NCBI RefSeq assembly: GCF_019704555.1
Contig: NZ_AP024745.1
Span: 6,394,501-6,458,500 of the forward strand
Source of the DNA: Actinoplanes sp. L3-i22
GTDB lineage: Bacteria > Actinomycetota > Actinomycetes > Mycobacteriales > Micromonosporaceae
Direction of reading: 5' to 3'
DNA length: 64,000 nt
The position numbers were made by a program, and so were the translations under genes. Each line of letters begins with the position of its first letter. Position 1 is the first letter of the stretch. Shown piece after piece: positions 1-7,429 of this stretch. The notes below the pieces were generated by a model. That model did no database searches. It was not told the DNA's origin and saw nothing but the letters and a program-made list of their open reading frames with translations.

Positions 1-462
1 GGGCCACTGGCGCGCGGCACCGGCACGTCGGCGCGGATGCTGATCTACCACTTCGGCACCCGGGACGCGCTGCTGCGGGCCGTGCTCGGGCGCGCCCGGC
101 AGCGCCAGCTCGACACGTTCGGTGACCTGCTGCGGGCCCGGCCCGGCGAGGACTACCCGGCCACGCTGCGGCAGGCCTGGGCCGCGATGACCGGGCCGGC
201 CGGGCGGCCGTTCCTGCGCATGTTCGGTCAGCTGCAGCGAAGCTCGGACCTGTGGCCGGACTTCCGGCGGATCGCGACGACGGACTGGCTGGAACCGCTC
301 GCCGCCGGCTTGCGCACCATCGGCCGGGAGGAACTCGCCACCCTGCTGCTGGCCGTGATCCGCGGCCTGCTGATGGACCTCGACGCCACCGCCGACACCA
401 CCCGCGCCGACCAGGCCTTCCACCAGTTCCTCACGATGCTGGACCCGGCGCCGGCGCCGTGA
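1..462 (+). CDS. TetR-family regulator, 5' end missing
   Basis: The reading frame is open from base 1, so the true start lies left of the window; 153 codons remain. The visible N-terminus ends a helix-turn-helix: the recognition-helix signature SARMLIYHFGTRDALL, near residues 10-25 of the fragment, is typical of TetR repressors. The rest is an alpha-helical ligand/dimer domain. It should be a DNA-binding repressor that responds to a small molecule. Its last 32 bases overlap convergently with the zinc-ribbon gene on the other strand. The target cannot be told because the upstream side is missing. Confidence 0.85.
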   Translation, partial: GPLARGTGTSARMLIYHFGTRDALLRAVLGRARQRQLDTFGDLLRARPGEDYPATLRQAWAAMTGPAGRPFLRMFGQLQRSSDLWPDFRRIATTDWLEPLAAGLRTIGREELATLLLAVIRGLLMDLDATADTTRADQAFHQFLTMLDPAPAP

Positions 463-811
463 CGCCCTCCGGATCGCGGGCGGCCAGCACGACCGCGACC
501 GCGACGCCACGGCGGACGGCCAGCCGGCGCCGCCGCCGCACCTGCGCGCCGGTGCGCGGCCGGAATTTCGGCTCGCGACCACAGCCGCACGCCTCGAAAC
601 CCTCGTAGCGCAGCCCCGCGGCGAGCACCGCGGCCACGGCTGCCCAGCCGGCGGCGTCCCGGCGCCGCGGGGCGGCGAAGTCCCGGCCCGCGAGCACCAT
701 GGGTGCACGGCACCGCGGACACGGATGGTCCACTCCGTCCTGCGGCTGCTTGCCGCTACTGCGACACGGCACGCACACGTAGTGAACCCGGTAAGGGCTT
801 CCCCAGCACAT
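431..811 (-). CDS. Small zinc-ribbon protein
   Basis: 126 residues if the ATG at 811 is used. There is no strong ribosome site, and a GTG a few codons inside, giving VCVPCRSSGK at the N-terminus, is an alternative start. Two CxxC pairs (CVPC near the N-terminus and CPRC about 20 residues later) form a probable zinc ribbon, followed by the conserved stretch FAAPRRRDAAGW and a basic C-terminus. I recognise this as a widespread actinobacterial family often mis-labelled deoxyxylulose-5-phosphate synthase; it has no such domain. Function is unknown, with nucleic-acid or protein binding possible. The 3' end overlaps the TetR gene by 32 bases. Confidence 0.7.
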   Translation of the reverse strand: MCWGSPYRVHYVCVPCRSSGKQPQDGVDHPCPRCRAPMVLAGRDFAAPRRRDAAGWAAVAAVLAAGLRYEGFEACGCGREPKFRPRTGAQVRRRRRLAVRRGVAVAVVLAARDPEGVTAPAPGPAS

Positions 812-838
812 CCGGATGGCCCGCCCGACCCGCGCGCG

Positions 839-1138
839 TCAGCCGGTGACCATGCGGATCAGGGCGTTGCCGCCCAGCATGATCAGGTCCGCGCCGGCGA
901 CGAAGGCCATGCTGCGCCGCATCCAGTGCGCGCTCTCCTCCGGGTCGGCCCCGGTGATGCCGCGCGCCGCGTAGACCAGCGCGGCCAGCACCAGCGGGAT
1001 CCCCGGCAGGAGCAGGAACGCGTTCGACCGCGGCGCGTTGCCGCCGGTCACCAGCAGGGTCAGCATCACCGCCGGGAGGACTCCGAACAGGAGCACGGCG
1101 ACCCCGCCGTACCAGCGCAGTGTCCGCACGTCCGTCAT
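839..1138 (-). CDS. Small integral membrane protein
   Basis: 99 residues with ATG start. Three hydrophobic segments are visible: about residues 10-32 (GGVAVLLFGVLPAVML), 42-58 (LLLPGIPLVLAALVYA) and 78-96 (MAFVAGADLIMLGGNALI). The loop between segments 2 and 3 carries acidic and basic residues (GADPEESAHWMRR). There is no recognisable family. It follows the sigma-factor gene on the same strand with a 33-base gap, so the two may be co-transcribed. Function unknown. Confidence 0.6.
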   Translation of the reverse strand: MTDVRTLRWYGGVAVLLFGVLPAVMLTLLVTGGNAPRSNAFLLLPGIPLVLAALVYAARGITGADPEESAHWMRRSMAFVAGADLIMLGGNALIRMVTG

Positions 1139-1171
1139 GCGGCAGAGCTTAGCCGCGCGGTCGCCGGACGG

Positions 1172-1978
1172 TCAGGCGGGGACGCCGCCGAGGCCGGTCC
1201 GCAGCTTCGCGAGCGCCTTGGTGAGCAGCCGCGACACGTGCATCTGGGAGATCCCGATCTGCTCGGCGATCTGCGACTGGGTCAGGTTCCCGTAGAAGCG
1301 CAGGCTGATGATCTTCTGCTCGCGCTCGTCCAGGGCCGCCATCGCCGGGCCGAGCGCGACCCGCAGCTCGGCCTCCTCGAAGCCGGCGTCCAGGCAGCCG
1401 AGCGTCTCGCCGAGCTCCGAGCCGTTCTCGCTGACCGGCGTCGACAGGCTGGCCGAGTTGTAGGCGCGGGCGCCCTCCAGGCCCTCGATCACCTCGTCCT
1501 CGGTGACGCCCAGGTGCTCGGCGATGTCCGCGACGGTCGGCGAGCGGCCCAGCGTGTGGCTGAGCGTGTTGTTCGCGCCGGTGATCGCCAGGCGCAGCTC
1601 CTGCAGCCGGCGCGGGACCCGCACCGACCAGGTCTTGTCCCGGAAGTGCCGCTTCAGCTCGCCGACGATGGTCGGGATCGCGAAGCCGGCGAAGTCGACG
1701 CCGCGGTCCGGCTCGAACCGGTCGGCGGCCTTGATCAGCCCGAGCACCGCGACCTGGTAGAGGTCGTCGCGCGGCTCGCCCCGGTTGGCGTACCGGCTGG
1801 ACAGGTGCCGGGCCAGTGGCAGCCACGCCTCGATCGCGCGGTCCCGCAGGCCGGGCCGGGACGGGTGCCCGGCGGGCAGCGCCGCCATCGCGGTGATCAG
1901 GTCGCTGGCCAGGTCCGTGCTCGCGGACGCGTCGACGTGCACATCGGCGTGGACTGCGGGTTCGGTGATCACGGTCAT
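1172..1978 (-). CDS. sigF: SigB/SigF-subfamily RNA polymerase sigma factor
   Basis: 268 residues. The ATG at 1978 has a good site (GAGGAG, 8 bases upstream). Region 2 is seen in DDLYQVAVLGLIKAADRF followed by FAGFAIPTIVGELKRHFRD, the hallmark of the SigB/SigF/SigG group. Region 3 follows (GRSPTVADIAEHLGV), and region 4 ends with the HTH QIAEQIGISQMHVSRLLTKAL. It directs RNA polymerase to stress or developmental promoters. No anti-sigma gene is adjacent, which is unusual because such factors are often next to their RsbW-type antagonist; a solitary RsbW-like ATPase gene lies far away at 41843-42292. The family has many paralogues, so the symbol is approximate. Confidence 0.9.
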   Translation of the reverse strand: MTVITEPAVHADVHVDASASTDLASDLITAMAALPAGHPSRPGLRDRAIEAWLPLARHLSSRYANRGEPRDDLYQVAVLGLIKAADRFEPDRGVDFAGFAIPTIVGELKRHFRDKTWSVRVPRRLQELRLAITGANNTLSHTLGRSPTVADIAEHLGVTEDEVIEGLEGARAYNSASLSTPVSENGSELGETLGCLDAGFEEAELRVALGPAMAALDEREQKIISLRFYGNLTQSQIAEQIGISQMHVSRLLTKALAKLRTGLGGVPA

Positions 1979-2028
1979 CCGGCTGCGCTCCTCGGTGTCG
2001 GCTGTTCGGCGGGGCGACCCGCGGGCAC

Positions 2029-2451
2029 CTATTCCCCCGGGCGCATGCTGCCGGAAACCATCCTTTTGGTTAACGGTTCATGTCCGTGTGTCTGTTGCCA
2101 ATCGATCGTCCATCCACTAGTGGCGGCGCATGTGGACACGAGCAGCAACAGCCCCGCCACCAGGTTCGGGCCGGACACCGAACCCCCGTGGTGATGACCG
2201 GCGAGCGTCATCAACGATCCGTGCGCGGCCAGCATCGCCGCGGTCATCGCCGCCGTCATCAGCCAGGTCACGCGGTCCGGGCCCCGCCACAGCCGCGCCA
2301 CGCACGGCAGGCACAACACCGACATGCCCAGCGCCAGCCCGGCCAGGCCGAGGTTGCCGGTCCGGATCCCGGCGTACGCCGTCGACAGGTGGGCCACCGC
2401 GCACACCACGCCGAGCCCGGCCGCGAACCGGGCCCACCCCCGCCCGGTCAC
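2029..2451 (-). CDS. Four-helix membrane protein, last gene of the catabolic operon
   Basis: 140 residues from a GTG at 2451 that overlaps the stop of the M20 peptidase gene (GTGA), indicating translational coupling. Four hydrophobic segments are seen: about residues 8-27, 33-50, 63-83 and 93-110. A histidine cluster, LAGHHHGG, sits between the third and fourth, and the tail is polar. The pattern resembles small uncharacterised actinobacterial membrane proteins of the DUF5134 type, but I cannot confirm this. It may bind metal through the histidines (inference). Function unknown. Confidence 0.6.
   Translation of the reverse strand: MTGRGWARFAAGLGVVCAVAHLSTAYAGIRTGNLGLAGLALGMSVLCLPCVARLWRGPDRVTWLMTAAMTAAMLAAHGSLMTLAGHHHGGSVSGPNLVAGLLLLVSTCAATSGWTIDWQQTHGHEPLTKRMVSGSMRPGE
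2031..2059 (-). promoter_or_regulatory. Possible SigB-type promoter of the sigma-factor gene
   Basis: On the minus strand, GGTTTCC at 2059-2053 and GGGAAT at 2036-2031 lie about 50 bases upstream of the sigma-factor ATG. They resemble the GTTT / GGGTAT elements read by SigB/SigF factors. The spacer is 18 bases, longer than the usual 14-16, so this is tentative. If real, the gene would be autoregulated. Confidence 0.25.
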
Positions 2452-3566
2452 CCGGCCGTGTCCAGCGCCGTCCAGGCCAGCGCCACCGCCGCGTCGAGCA
2501 GCGCCTTCTCGGCCGGCCCGCCGACGCAGTGCGCGGCGAACTCCCGCTGGTGGTTCAGCGCGGGCAGCGACCCGATCCCGACGTACGGATGAATCGCCGG
2601 CACCACCAGCGACACGTTCCCCATGTCGGTCGACGCCCGGTTCATCCGCGCCGCGTCGCTCCCGTCCGCGAACCGCCGCCCGAGCGCGACCGCGTTCGCC
2701 CGGTAGAACCCGAGGGCCCGCGCGTCGGCCCGGAACTCCGAGTACGGCTCGCTCTCCGGCTCGACGGTGAGCGTGCAGCCGGTCGCCAGCGCCCCGGCCT
2801 CGAAGCAGCGCCGCACCCGGGGCTCCACGGTGGCCAGTTCGGCCAGCGTGGCGGCGCGGACGTACCAGCGCCCCTCGGTCTGCTCGGGGATCGCGTTCGG
2901 CGCCTCCCCACCCCGGGTCAGCACGCCGTGCACCCGCACCGAGGCCGGCAGCTGCTGCCGGAGCAGCCCGATCGCCACCTGGGCCACGGTGAACGCGTCG
3001 GCCGCGTTCACCCCGTGCTCCGGGTAGGCGGCGGCGTGCGCGGCCTTCCCCCGGTAGGTGACGTGCGAGTGGGTGACCGCGAACGGCTCCGCCTCGGCCA
3101 CGTCGACCGGCGCCGGGTGAGCCATCATGGCCAGGTCCAGGCCGGCGAACGCACCCCGTTTGAGCAGCTCGATCTTGCCGCCACCGCCCTCCTCGGCCGG
3201 GGTGCCGTAGACCTCGACGGTCAGGCCGAGCTCGTCGGCCAGCGGCGCGAGCGCGAGGGCCGCGCCGACCGACGACGCGGCGATCAAATTGTGCCCGCAG
3301 GCGTGCCCGAGCCCGGGCAGCGCGTCGTACTCGGCGCAGATCCCGACCCGGAACGGGCCGGAGCCGTAGGTGGCCAGCAGCGCGGTCGGGAAGCCGAGGT
3401 AGTTCGCGGTGACCGTGAAGCCGGCCTCGGCGAGCAGCGCACCGACCCAGTCCGCGGCCCGGTGCTCCTCCCACGCCGTCTCCGGGTGCGCGTGCAGCCG
3501 TTCGGAGAGCGAGATCAGCGAGTGCGCGGCCCCGGCGACGGTCGCGGCCGCGGCGGCCTTACTCAT
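2448..3566 (-). CDS. M20-family metallopeptidase / amidohydrolase (AbgB/HipO type)
   Basis: 372 residues. This is a zinc-dependent hydrolase of amide bonds such as N-acyl amino acids or aminobenzoyl-glutamate. Metal-binding motifs are present: the ACGHN site at about residues 93-97, the glutamate pair in AEEGGGGK at about 129, and AMMAHP at about 151. Dimerisation-domain sequence follows (HSHVTYRGKAAHAA). The ATG overlaps the stop of the DUF1028 gene (ATGAGTAA, 8 bases shared). Its place in an amine/amide catabolic operon suggests it releases an amine or amino acid from an acylated substrate; the substrate itself is not determinable. Confidence 0.88.
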   Translation of the reverse strand: MSKAAAAATVAGAAHSLISLSERLHAHPETAWEEHRAADWVGALLAEAGFTVTANYLGFPTALLATYGSGPFRVGICAEYDALPGLGHACGHNLIAASSVGAALALAPLADELGLTVEVYGTPAEEGGGGKIELLKRGAFAGLDLAMMAHPAPVDVAEAEPFAVTHSHVTYRGKAAHAAAYPEHGVNAADAFTVAQVAIGLLRQQLPASVRVHGVLTRGGEAPNAIPEQTEGRWYVRAATLAELATVEPRVRRCFEAGALATGCTLTVEPESEPYSEFRADARALGFYRANAVALGRRFADGSDAARMNRASTDMGNVSLVVPAIHPYVGIGSLPALNHQREFAAHCVGGPAEKALLDAAVALAWTALDTAG

Positions 3567-4227
3567 CCCCGGGTACGCCGTACGCCGGCGCCCCGGACGG
3601 CCGCAGCGCCCGGGTCACGTAGTCGTCGCGCTGCGGCAGCCAGCGCCCGACCAGGTCACGCATCGCCGCGATCGGCGTGTCGTGCCAGTCGACGCGCAGG
3701 TCGGTCTCCGGCCACGGCACCCGCCGGACGACGATCAGGCCGGCCGAGTGGACCGGGCCGGCCTCTCCCCCGGCGGCGAGTCCCGCTTCCAGGGCGGCGA
3801 GCAGCCGGAGTTCCAGGTCCCCGTCGGCCGCCTCGAACGCGGCGGTCATGGCGGCCGGGACACCCGGGTCGGCGAGCAGGTTGCCGGCGGCGACCGCGGA
3901 CGGGCCCGAGATCGCGCCGGTCACGCCGAGGGCGTCCGGGCCGGTGTAGTGCGCGCTGTCGCCGTACGCCGAAATCGTGGTGAGTTGCCGGAAGCGGATG
4001 TCGCGGCCGGAAGCGGTGACCGACGCCAGGGCCGCGGCGGGTTTCTCGCCGGCGGCGAGGAGATCCAGCAGCGCAGGGCCGAGGCGCGGGTCGGTGATGT
4101 TCTGCGAGCAGACCGCGCCGACGCCGGGCCGCACGTGCGCGCAGCGGGCGGCGACGGCCGGGCTCGATGACGCGATCGCGATCCCGAGCGCCCCGGAGTC
4201 GTCGGCGGCGGCGATGCTGAACGTCAC
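3559..4227 (-). CDS. DUF1028 (Ntn-hydrolase-like) protein
   Basis: 222 residues from a GTG at 4227 that overlaps the ridA stop (GTGA). The opening VTFSIAAADDSGALGIAIAS and the later GAVCSQNITDPRLGP are the DUF1028 signatures; the family resembles Ntn hydrolases and is found near amino-acid and amide catabolic genes. The frame runs further upstream, but that stretch is low-complexity Arg/Asp and lies inside ridA, so the GTG is preferred. It sits between ridA and the M20 hydrolase in an overlapping series. The activity is not established. Confidence 0.82.
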   Translation of the reverse strand: MTFSIAAADDSGALGIAIASSSPAVAARCAHVRPGVGAVCSQNITDPRLGPALLDLLAAGEKPAAALASVTASGRDIRFRQLTTISAYGDSAHYTGPDALGVTGAISGPSAVAAGNLLADPGVPAAMTAAFEAADGDLELRLLAALEAGLAAGGEAGPVHSAGLIVVRRVPWPETDLRVDWHDTPIAAMRDLVGRWLPQRDDYVTRALRPSGAPAYGVPGDE

Positions 4228-4652
4228 GGCAGCACCGCGATCGCGTCGATCTCGACCAGCCACTCCGGACGGGCCAGACCGGAAACGATCAGGCCGGTGG
4301 AGATCGGGTGCACGCCCCGGGTCCACCGCCCGACGGTCCGGTAGACGGGCTCCCGGTAGCGCGGGTCGACCAGGTAGATGGTCAGCTTGACCAGGTGCTC
4401 CATCGCCGCCCCGGCCTCGCCGAGCAGCATCGCGATGTTGGCCATCGCCCGCTCGGCCTGCGCCTCCACGTCACCGATCCCGACCGACCCACTGGTCTCC
4501 AGGTCCTGCCCGATCTGCCCGCGGACGTAGATCGTGTTCCCGGCGACCACCGCCTGGCAGAGGTCGTTGTCGAGGCGCTGATCGGGGTAGGTGTCGCGGG
4601 TGTTGAACGGGCGGATCCGGGTGTGCCCGCCGGCGACGATCGGGGGGTTCAT
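4224..4652 (-). CDS. ridA: RidA-family reactive enamine/imine deaminase
   Basis: 142 residues from the ATG at 4652, which overlaps the monooxygenase stop (ATGA). RidA proteins hydrolyse 2-aminoacrylate and related imines to ketoacids plus ammonia, protecting PLP enzymes. Family features are IYVRGQIGQDLETSG, VKLTIYLVDPRY and the C-terminal WLVEIDAIAV, where the glutamate is expected in the active pocket. Position inside an amine-oxidation operon fits a role on imine intermediates made by the neighbouring oxidases. Trimeric cytosolic protein (known for the family). Confidence 0.88.
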   Translation of the reverse strand: MNPPIVAGGHTRIRPFNTRDTYPDQRLDNDLCQAVVAGNTIYVRGQIGQDLETSGSVGIGDVEAQAERAMANIAMLLGEAGAAMEHLVKLTIYLVDPRYREPVYRTVGRWTRGVHPISTGLIVSGLARPEWLVEIDAIAVLP

Positions 4653-5920
4653 GCGGCCTCTCCGACGGCTAGATATCCACGCTGTGTCTGAATGTGACCA
4701 GCGACGTGCTTGGCGTCGTGCCAGACGCCCCAGATGAAGCTCGACCCGCGCCGGGACAGCCACGGCAGGCCGAGGAAGTAGATGCCGGGCTCGGCCGCGA
4801 CGCCGCGCCGGTGCCGGGGCCGGCCCTTCTCGTCGAACGTGTCGACCTGCAGCCAGCCGTAGTCGGCGGCGAACCCGGTCGCCCAGACGATCGAGGTGAC
4901 GCCGGCGTCCGCGAGGTGCAGCGCCCCGGCCGCGGCTTCCGGCGCCGGGCCGAGCAGCCGAGCCTGCGGCTCGTCCGGAAGATCAATCCCATTGCGTACG
5001 ACGTACGCGTCGGCCTCGTCCAGCAGCCCCAGATAGCTGGCGTCCCCGGCCGCGATGTTCGCCCCGAGATCGTCGGCGAAGGTGAGCGTCCCGTCCTGAA
5101 AGGAGCTGGTCATCCCGACCAGCCGGACCCCACCGGCGGCCAGATCCCGGAAGTCCACGGTGTGCCCGCCGCGCGCCCCGCTGACCGCGATCGTCACGTG
5201 CTCGGCCCCCTGCGGCGGCGTCTCCATGTCCCACTTGCCGAGCACCCCGAGCCACCAGCAGAAGTCCCGCCCGCGGTAGTCGCGCGGCGGCCGCTCGTGC
5301 GGGCCGACCGACAGGAACACCTCGCGCCCGGAGCGCCGCAGCTCGTCCGCGATCTGCACCCCGGACGAGCCGGCGCCGACCACCAGGACCGCGCCGGCGG
5401 GCAGCTGCCCCGGGTTGCGGTACGCACTGGAGTGGAGCTGGTCCACGACCGCGCCGGCCGGGACGATCGGCGGGATGACCGGCCGCTGGAACGGCCCGGT
5501 CGCGGCGACCACGAAGCGCGCGTCGACGATCCCGTCCGAGGTCGCCACCCGGAAGCCGGGCCGGCCGGCGTGCCGCCGTACCGAGAGCACCTCGACGCCG
5601 GTGCGGATCGGCGCGCCGATCTTCTCGGCGTACGCGGTGAAGTAGTCGGCGACCTGCTCCTTGCCGGCGAACCCGGCCGGGTCCACGTCGGTGAACTCCA
5701 GCCCGGGGAACCGGTCGTGCCAGGCCGGCCCGTTCGCCACCAGCGAGTCCCACCGCTCGGAGCGCCAGCGCTCGGCGATCCGGTGCCGCTCCAGCACGAG
5801 ATGCGGCACCCCGGCGTCGCCCAGGTGCTCGCTCATCGCCACGCCGGCCTGTCCGGCGCCGACGACGAGGACTTCCACCTCTTGTCTCAAGGCCCCTCCT
5901 CGGGTTGCTGAGTCGAGCAT
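4649..5920 (-). CDS. Flavin-containing monooxygenase
   Basis: 423 residues from the ATG at 5920, which has GGAAGGGG 7 bases upstream; a TTG at 5944 is a less likely start. The FAD site VVGAGQAG is at about residues 19-26, and a second dinucleotide site, VVGAGSSGVQIADELRRSG, lies near the middle. Between them is QLHSSAYRNP, the class B monooxygenase fingerprint (HSxxYxxP). Such enzymes hydroxylate N or S atoms or do Baeyer-Villiger oxidations with NADPH and O2. It is fourth in the leftward catabolic operon and is translationally coupled to ridA. Substrate unknown. Confidence 0.87.
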   Translation of the reverse strand: MLDSATRGGALRQEVEVLVVGAGQAGVAMSEHLGDAGVPHLVLERHRIAERWRSERWDSLVANGPAWHDRFPGLEFTDVDPAGFAGKEQVADYFTAYAEKIGAPIRTGVEVLSVRRHAGRPGFRVATSDGIVDARFVVAATGPFQRPVIPPIVPAGAVVDQLHSSAYRNPGQLPAGAVLVVGAGSSGVQIADELRRSGREVFLSVGPHERPPRDYRGRDFCWWLGVLGKWDMETPPQGAEHVTIAVSGARGGHTVDFRDLAAGGVRLVGMTSSFQDGTLTFADDLGANIAAGDASYLGLLDEADAYVVRNGIDLPDEPQARLLGPAPEAAAGALHLADAGVTSIVWATGFAADYGWLQVDTFDEKGRPRHRRGVAAEPGIYFLGLPWLSRRGSSFIWGVWHDAKHVAGHIQTQRGYLAVGEAA

Positions 5921-5944
5921 CAGCGCACCCCTTCCATTAAGCAA

Positions 5945-5972
5945 ACAGATGTTTTCGGGGAACTACATCTGT
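5945..5972. repeat. Inverted repeat between the GMC oxidoreductase and monooxygenase genes
   Basis: ACAGATGT (5945-5952) and ACATCTGT (5965-5972) form perfect 8-base arms around a 12-base spacer. The repeat overlaps the GMC stop codon and lies just before the monooxygenase. An overlapping CATCTG-tccgg-CAGATG repeat (5967-5983) shares the right arm. There is no T tract on the transcribed strand, so a processing hairpin or protein-binding site is as likely as a terminator. Confidence 0.4.
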
Positions 5973-7429
5973 CCGGCAGATGCAATGAGGTCGGCCGCCC
6001 GCTCGGCGACGACCATGACGGTGACCACCGGGTTCACCGAGGGGATGACCGGCAGCACCGAGGCGTCCACCACCCGCAGCCCGGCCACGCCACGCACGCG
6101 CAGCTCCGGGTCGAGCACGTCGCCGAGCGCGCACGTGCCGGAGACGTGGTAGACGGTCTGGTGGGTGGCGCGCAGCGCCGCGGCGAGGTCCCGGTCGCCC
6201 GGGAACACCTCGCGGACCAGCCAGGACTTGAACGGCTCCTGCTCGGCGATCCGCCGGGCGGCGCGGATGCCCTCGATCAGGATCCGCTCGTCGTGCCCGT
6301 CCGGGTCGGTGAAGTACCGGTAGTCGATCGACGGCGGCACGTCCGGGTCGGCCGAGGTGATCCAGACGCGACCGCGGCTGCGCGGCCGGGCCACGTTCGG
6401 CGCGATCTGCACGAGGTGTTCGGGCAGTTCGACGCCGTAGTTCGCGGCGTGCACGGCCCACGGCTCGACCGGGAAGTGCATGAGCACATCCGGCCGGGCC
6501 GGATCGCCGTCGACGCTCAGCATCGCCCCGGCGTCCCACCCGCTCGCGCAGGCCGTCGGCGGCGGCTTGGCCGCCTCCCACAGGATCAGCCCCTCGGCGT
6601 GATCCATCAGGTTCTCGCCGACCCCGGGAAGATCAATTTCCAGAGGTACGCCGGCGGCCGCCAGCACCGCGCGCGGCCCGATCCCGGAGAGCTGCAGCAG
6701 CCTCGGCGAGTCGATCGCGCCGCCGCACAGAATGATCTCCCGCGCCGCCCGGAACGTCCCGCTGTCCGTCACGACGGCCACCGCGCGTCCGCCCTCGATC
6801 AGGATCCGGGTGGCCCGCACCCCGGTCCGCACGGTCAGGTTCGGCCGGTCCAGCACGTCGTGCAGGTAGTGGATCGAGGTCGACCCGCGGATGTTCGTCG
6901 CCGGCTCGTAGCCGACCTCGAAGAACCCGGTGCCCTCGGCCCGCTCGTCGAGCCGCCCGTCGTTCCAGCGCTCCTGAACCGGCACGCCGAGCGCCGTCGA
7001 CGCCGCCTCGACGACGTCGGCCACGAACGGGTTGCGGTCCTCGGGCGCGACCGGCTGGATCGGCACCCGCAGCCGGTCGAAGTACGGCAGCACCTCGTCC
7101 GGCCCCCAGCCCTCGACCCCCCAGTCGCGCAGGTCGGCGGCGAGCGGACGCCAGGCGATCATGGTGTTCGCGGTCGAGCAGCCGCCCAGGATCCGCAGCC
7201 GCGCCTGCCGGATCGCGCTGTTGCCGCGCTCCTGCGGGACGCTGCGGTAGTCCAGGTCGTACTCGCCCTCGATCATCTCGGCCCACCGCCGCAGCGCGCG
7301 GGCCCGCGGCTCGCCGACGTCGGACGGCCCCCATTCGAGCAGCTCGACGGTGACGTCCGGATTCTCCGAGAGCCGGGCGGCGAGCAGGCAGCCGGCCGTC
7401 CCGCCGCCCACGATCAGGTAGTCGCTCAC
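5963..7429 (-). CDS. GMC-family FAD oxidoreductase (choline-dehydrogenase-like)
   Basis: 488 residues from the GTG at 7429, overlapping the aldehyde dehydrogenase stop (GTGA). The N-terminal FAD site YLIVGGGTAGCLLAARL is at residues 4-20. GMC signature 2, GAIDSPRLLQLSGIGP, lies mid-protein. The C-terminal catalytic region has YHVSGTCALG, with the base histidine, and NPVVTVMVVAERAADLI. Family members oxidise alcohols to aldehydes. Pairing with an aldehyde dehydrogenase is the classic alcohol-to-acid arrangement, as in choline to betaine, but the exact substrate is not shown by sequence. Confidence 0.9.
   Translation of the reverse strand: MSDYLIVGGGTAGCLLAARLSENPDVTVELLEWGPSDVGEPRARALRRWAEMIEGEYDLDYRSVPQERGNSAIRQARLRILGGCSTANTMIAWRPLAADLRDWGVEGWGPDEVLPYFDRLRVPIQPVAPEDRNPFVADVVEAASTALGVPVQERWNDGRLDERAEGTGFFEVGYEPATNIRGSTSIHYLHDVLDRPNLTVRTGVRATRILIEGGRAVAVVTDSGTFRAAREIILCGGAIDSPRLLQLSGIGPRAVLAAAGVPLEIDLPGVGENLMDHAEGLILWEAAKPPPTACASGWDAGAMLSVDGDPARPDVLMHFPVEPWAVHAANYGVELPEHLVQIAPNVARPRSRGRVWITSADPDVPPSIDYRYFTDPDGHDERILIEGIRAARRIAEQEPFKSWLVREVFPGDRDLAAALRATHQTVYHVSGTCALGDVLDPELRVRGVAGLRVVDASVLPVIPSVNPVVTVMVVAERAADLIASAGQM

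Noticed and set aside
2029..3474. Single 481-codon frame through the M20 gene and the membrane protein
   Set aside because: Only its last 140 codons are membrane-protein-like and begin with a GTG coupled to the M20 stop; the rest is a shadow of M20.
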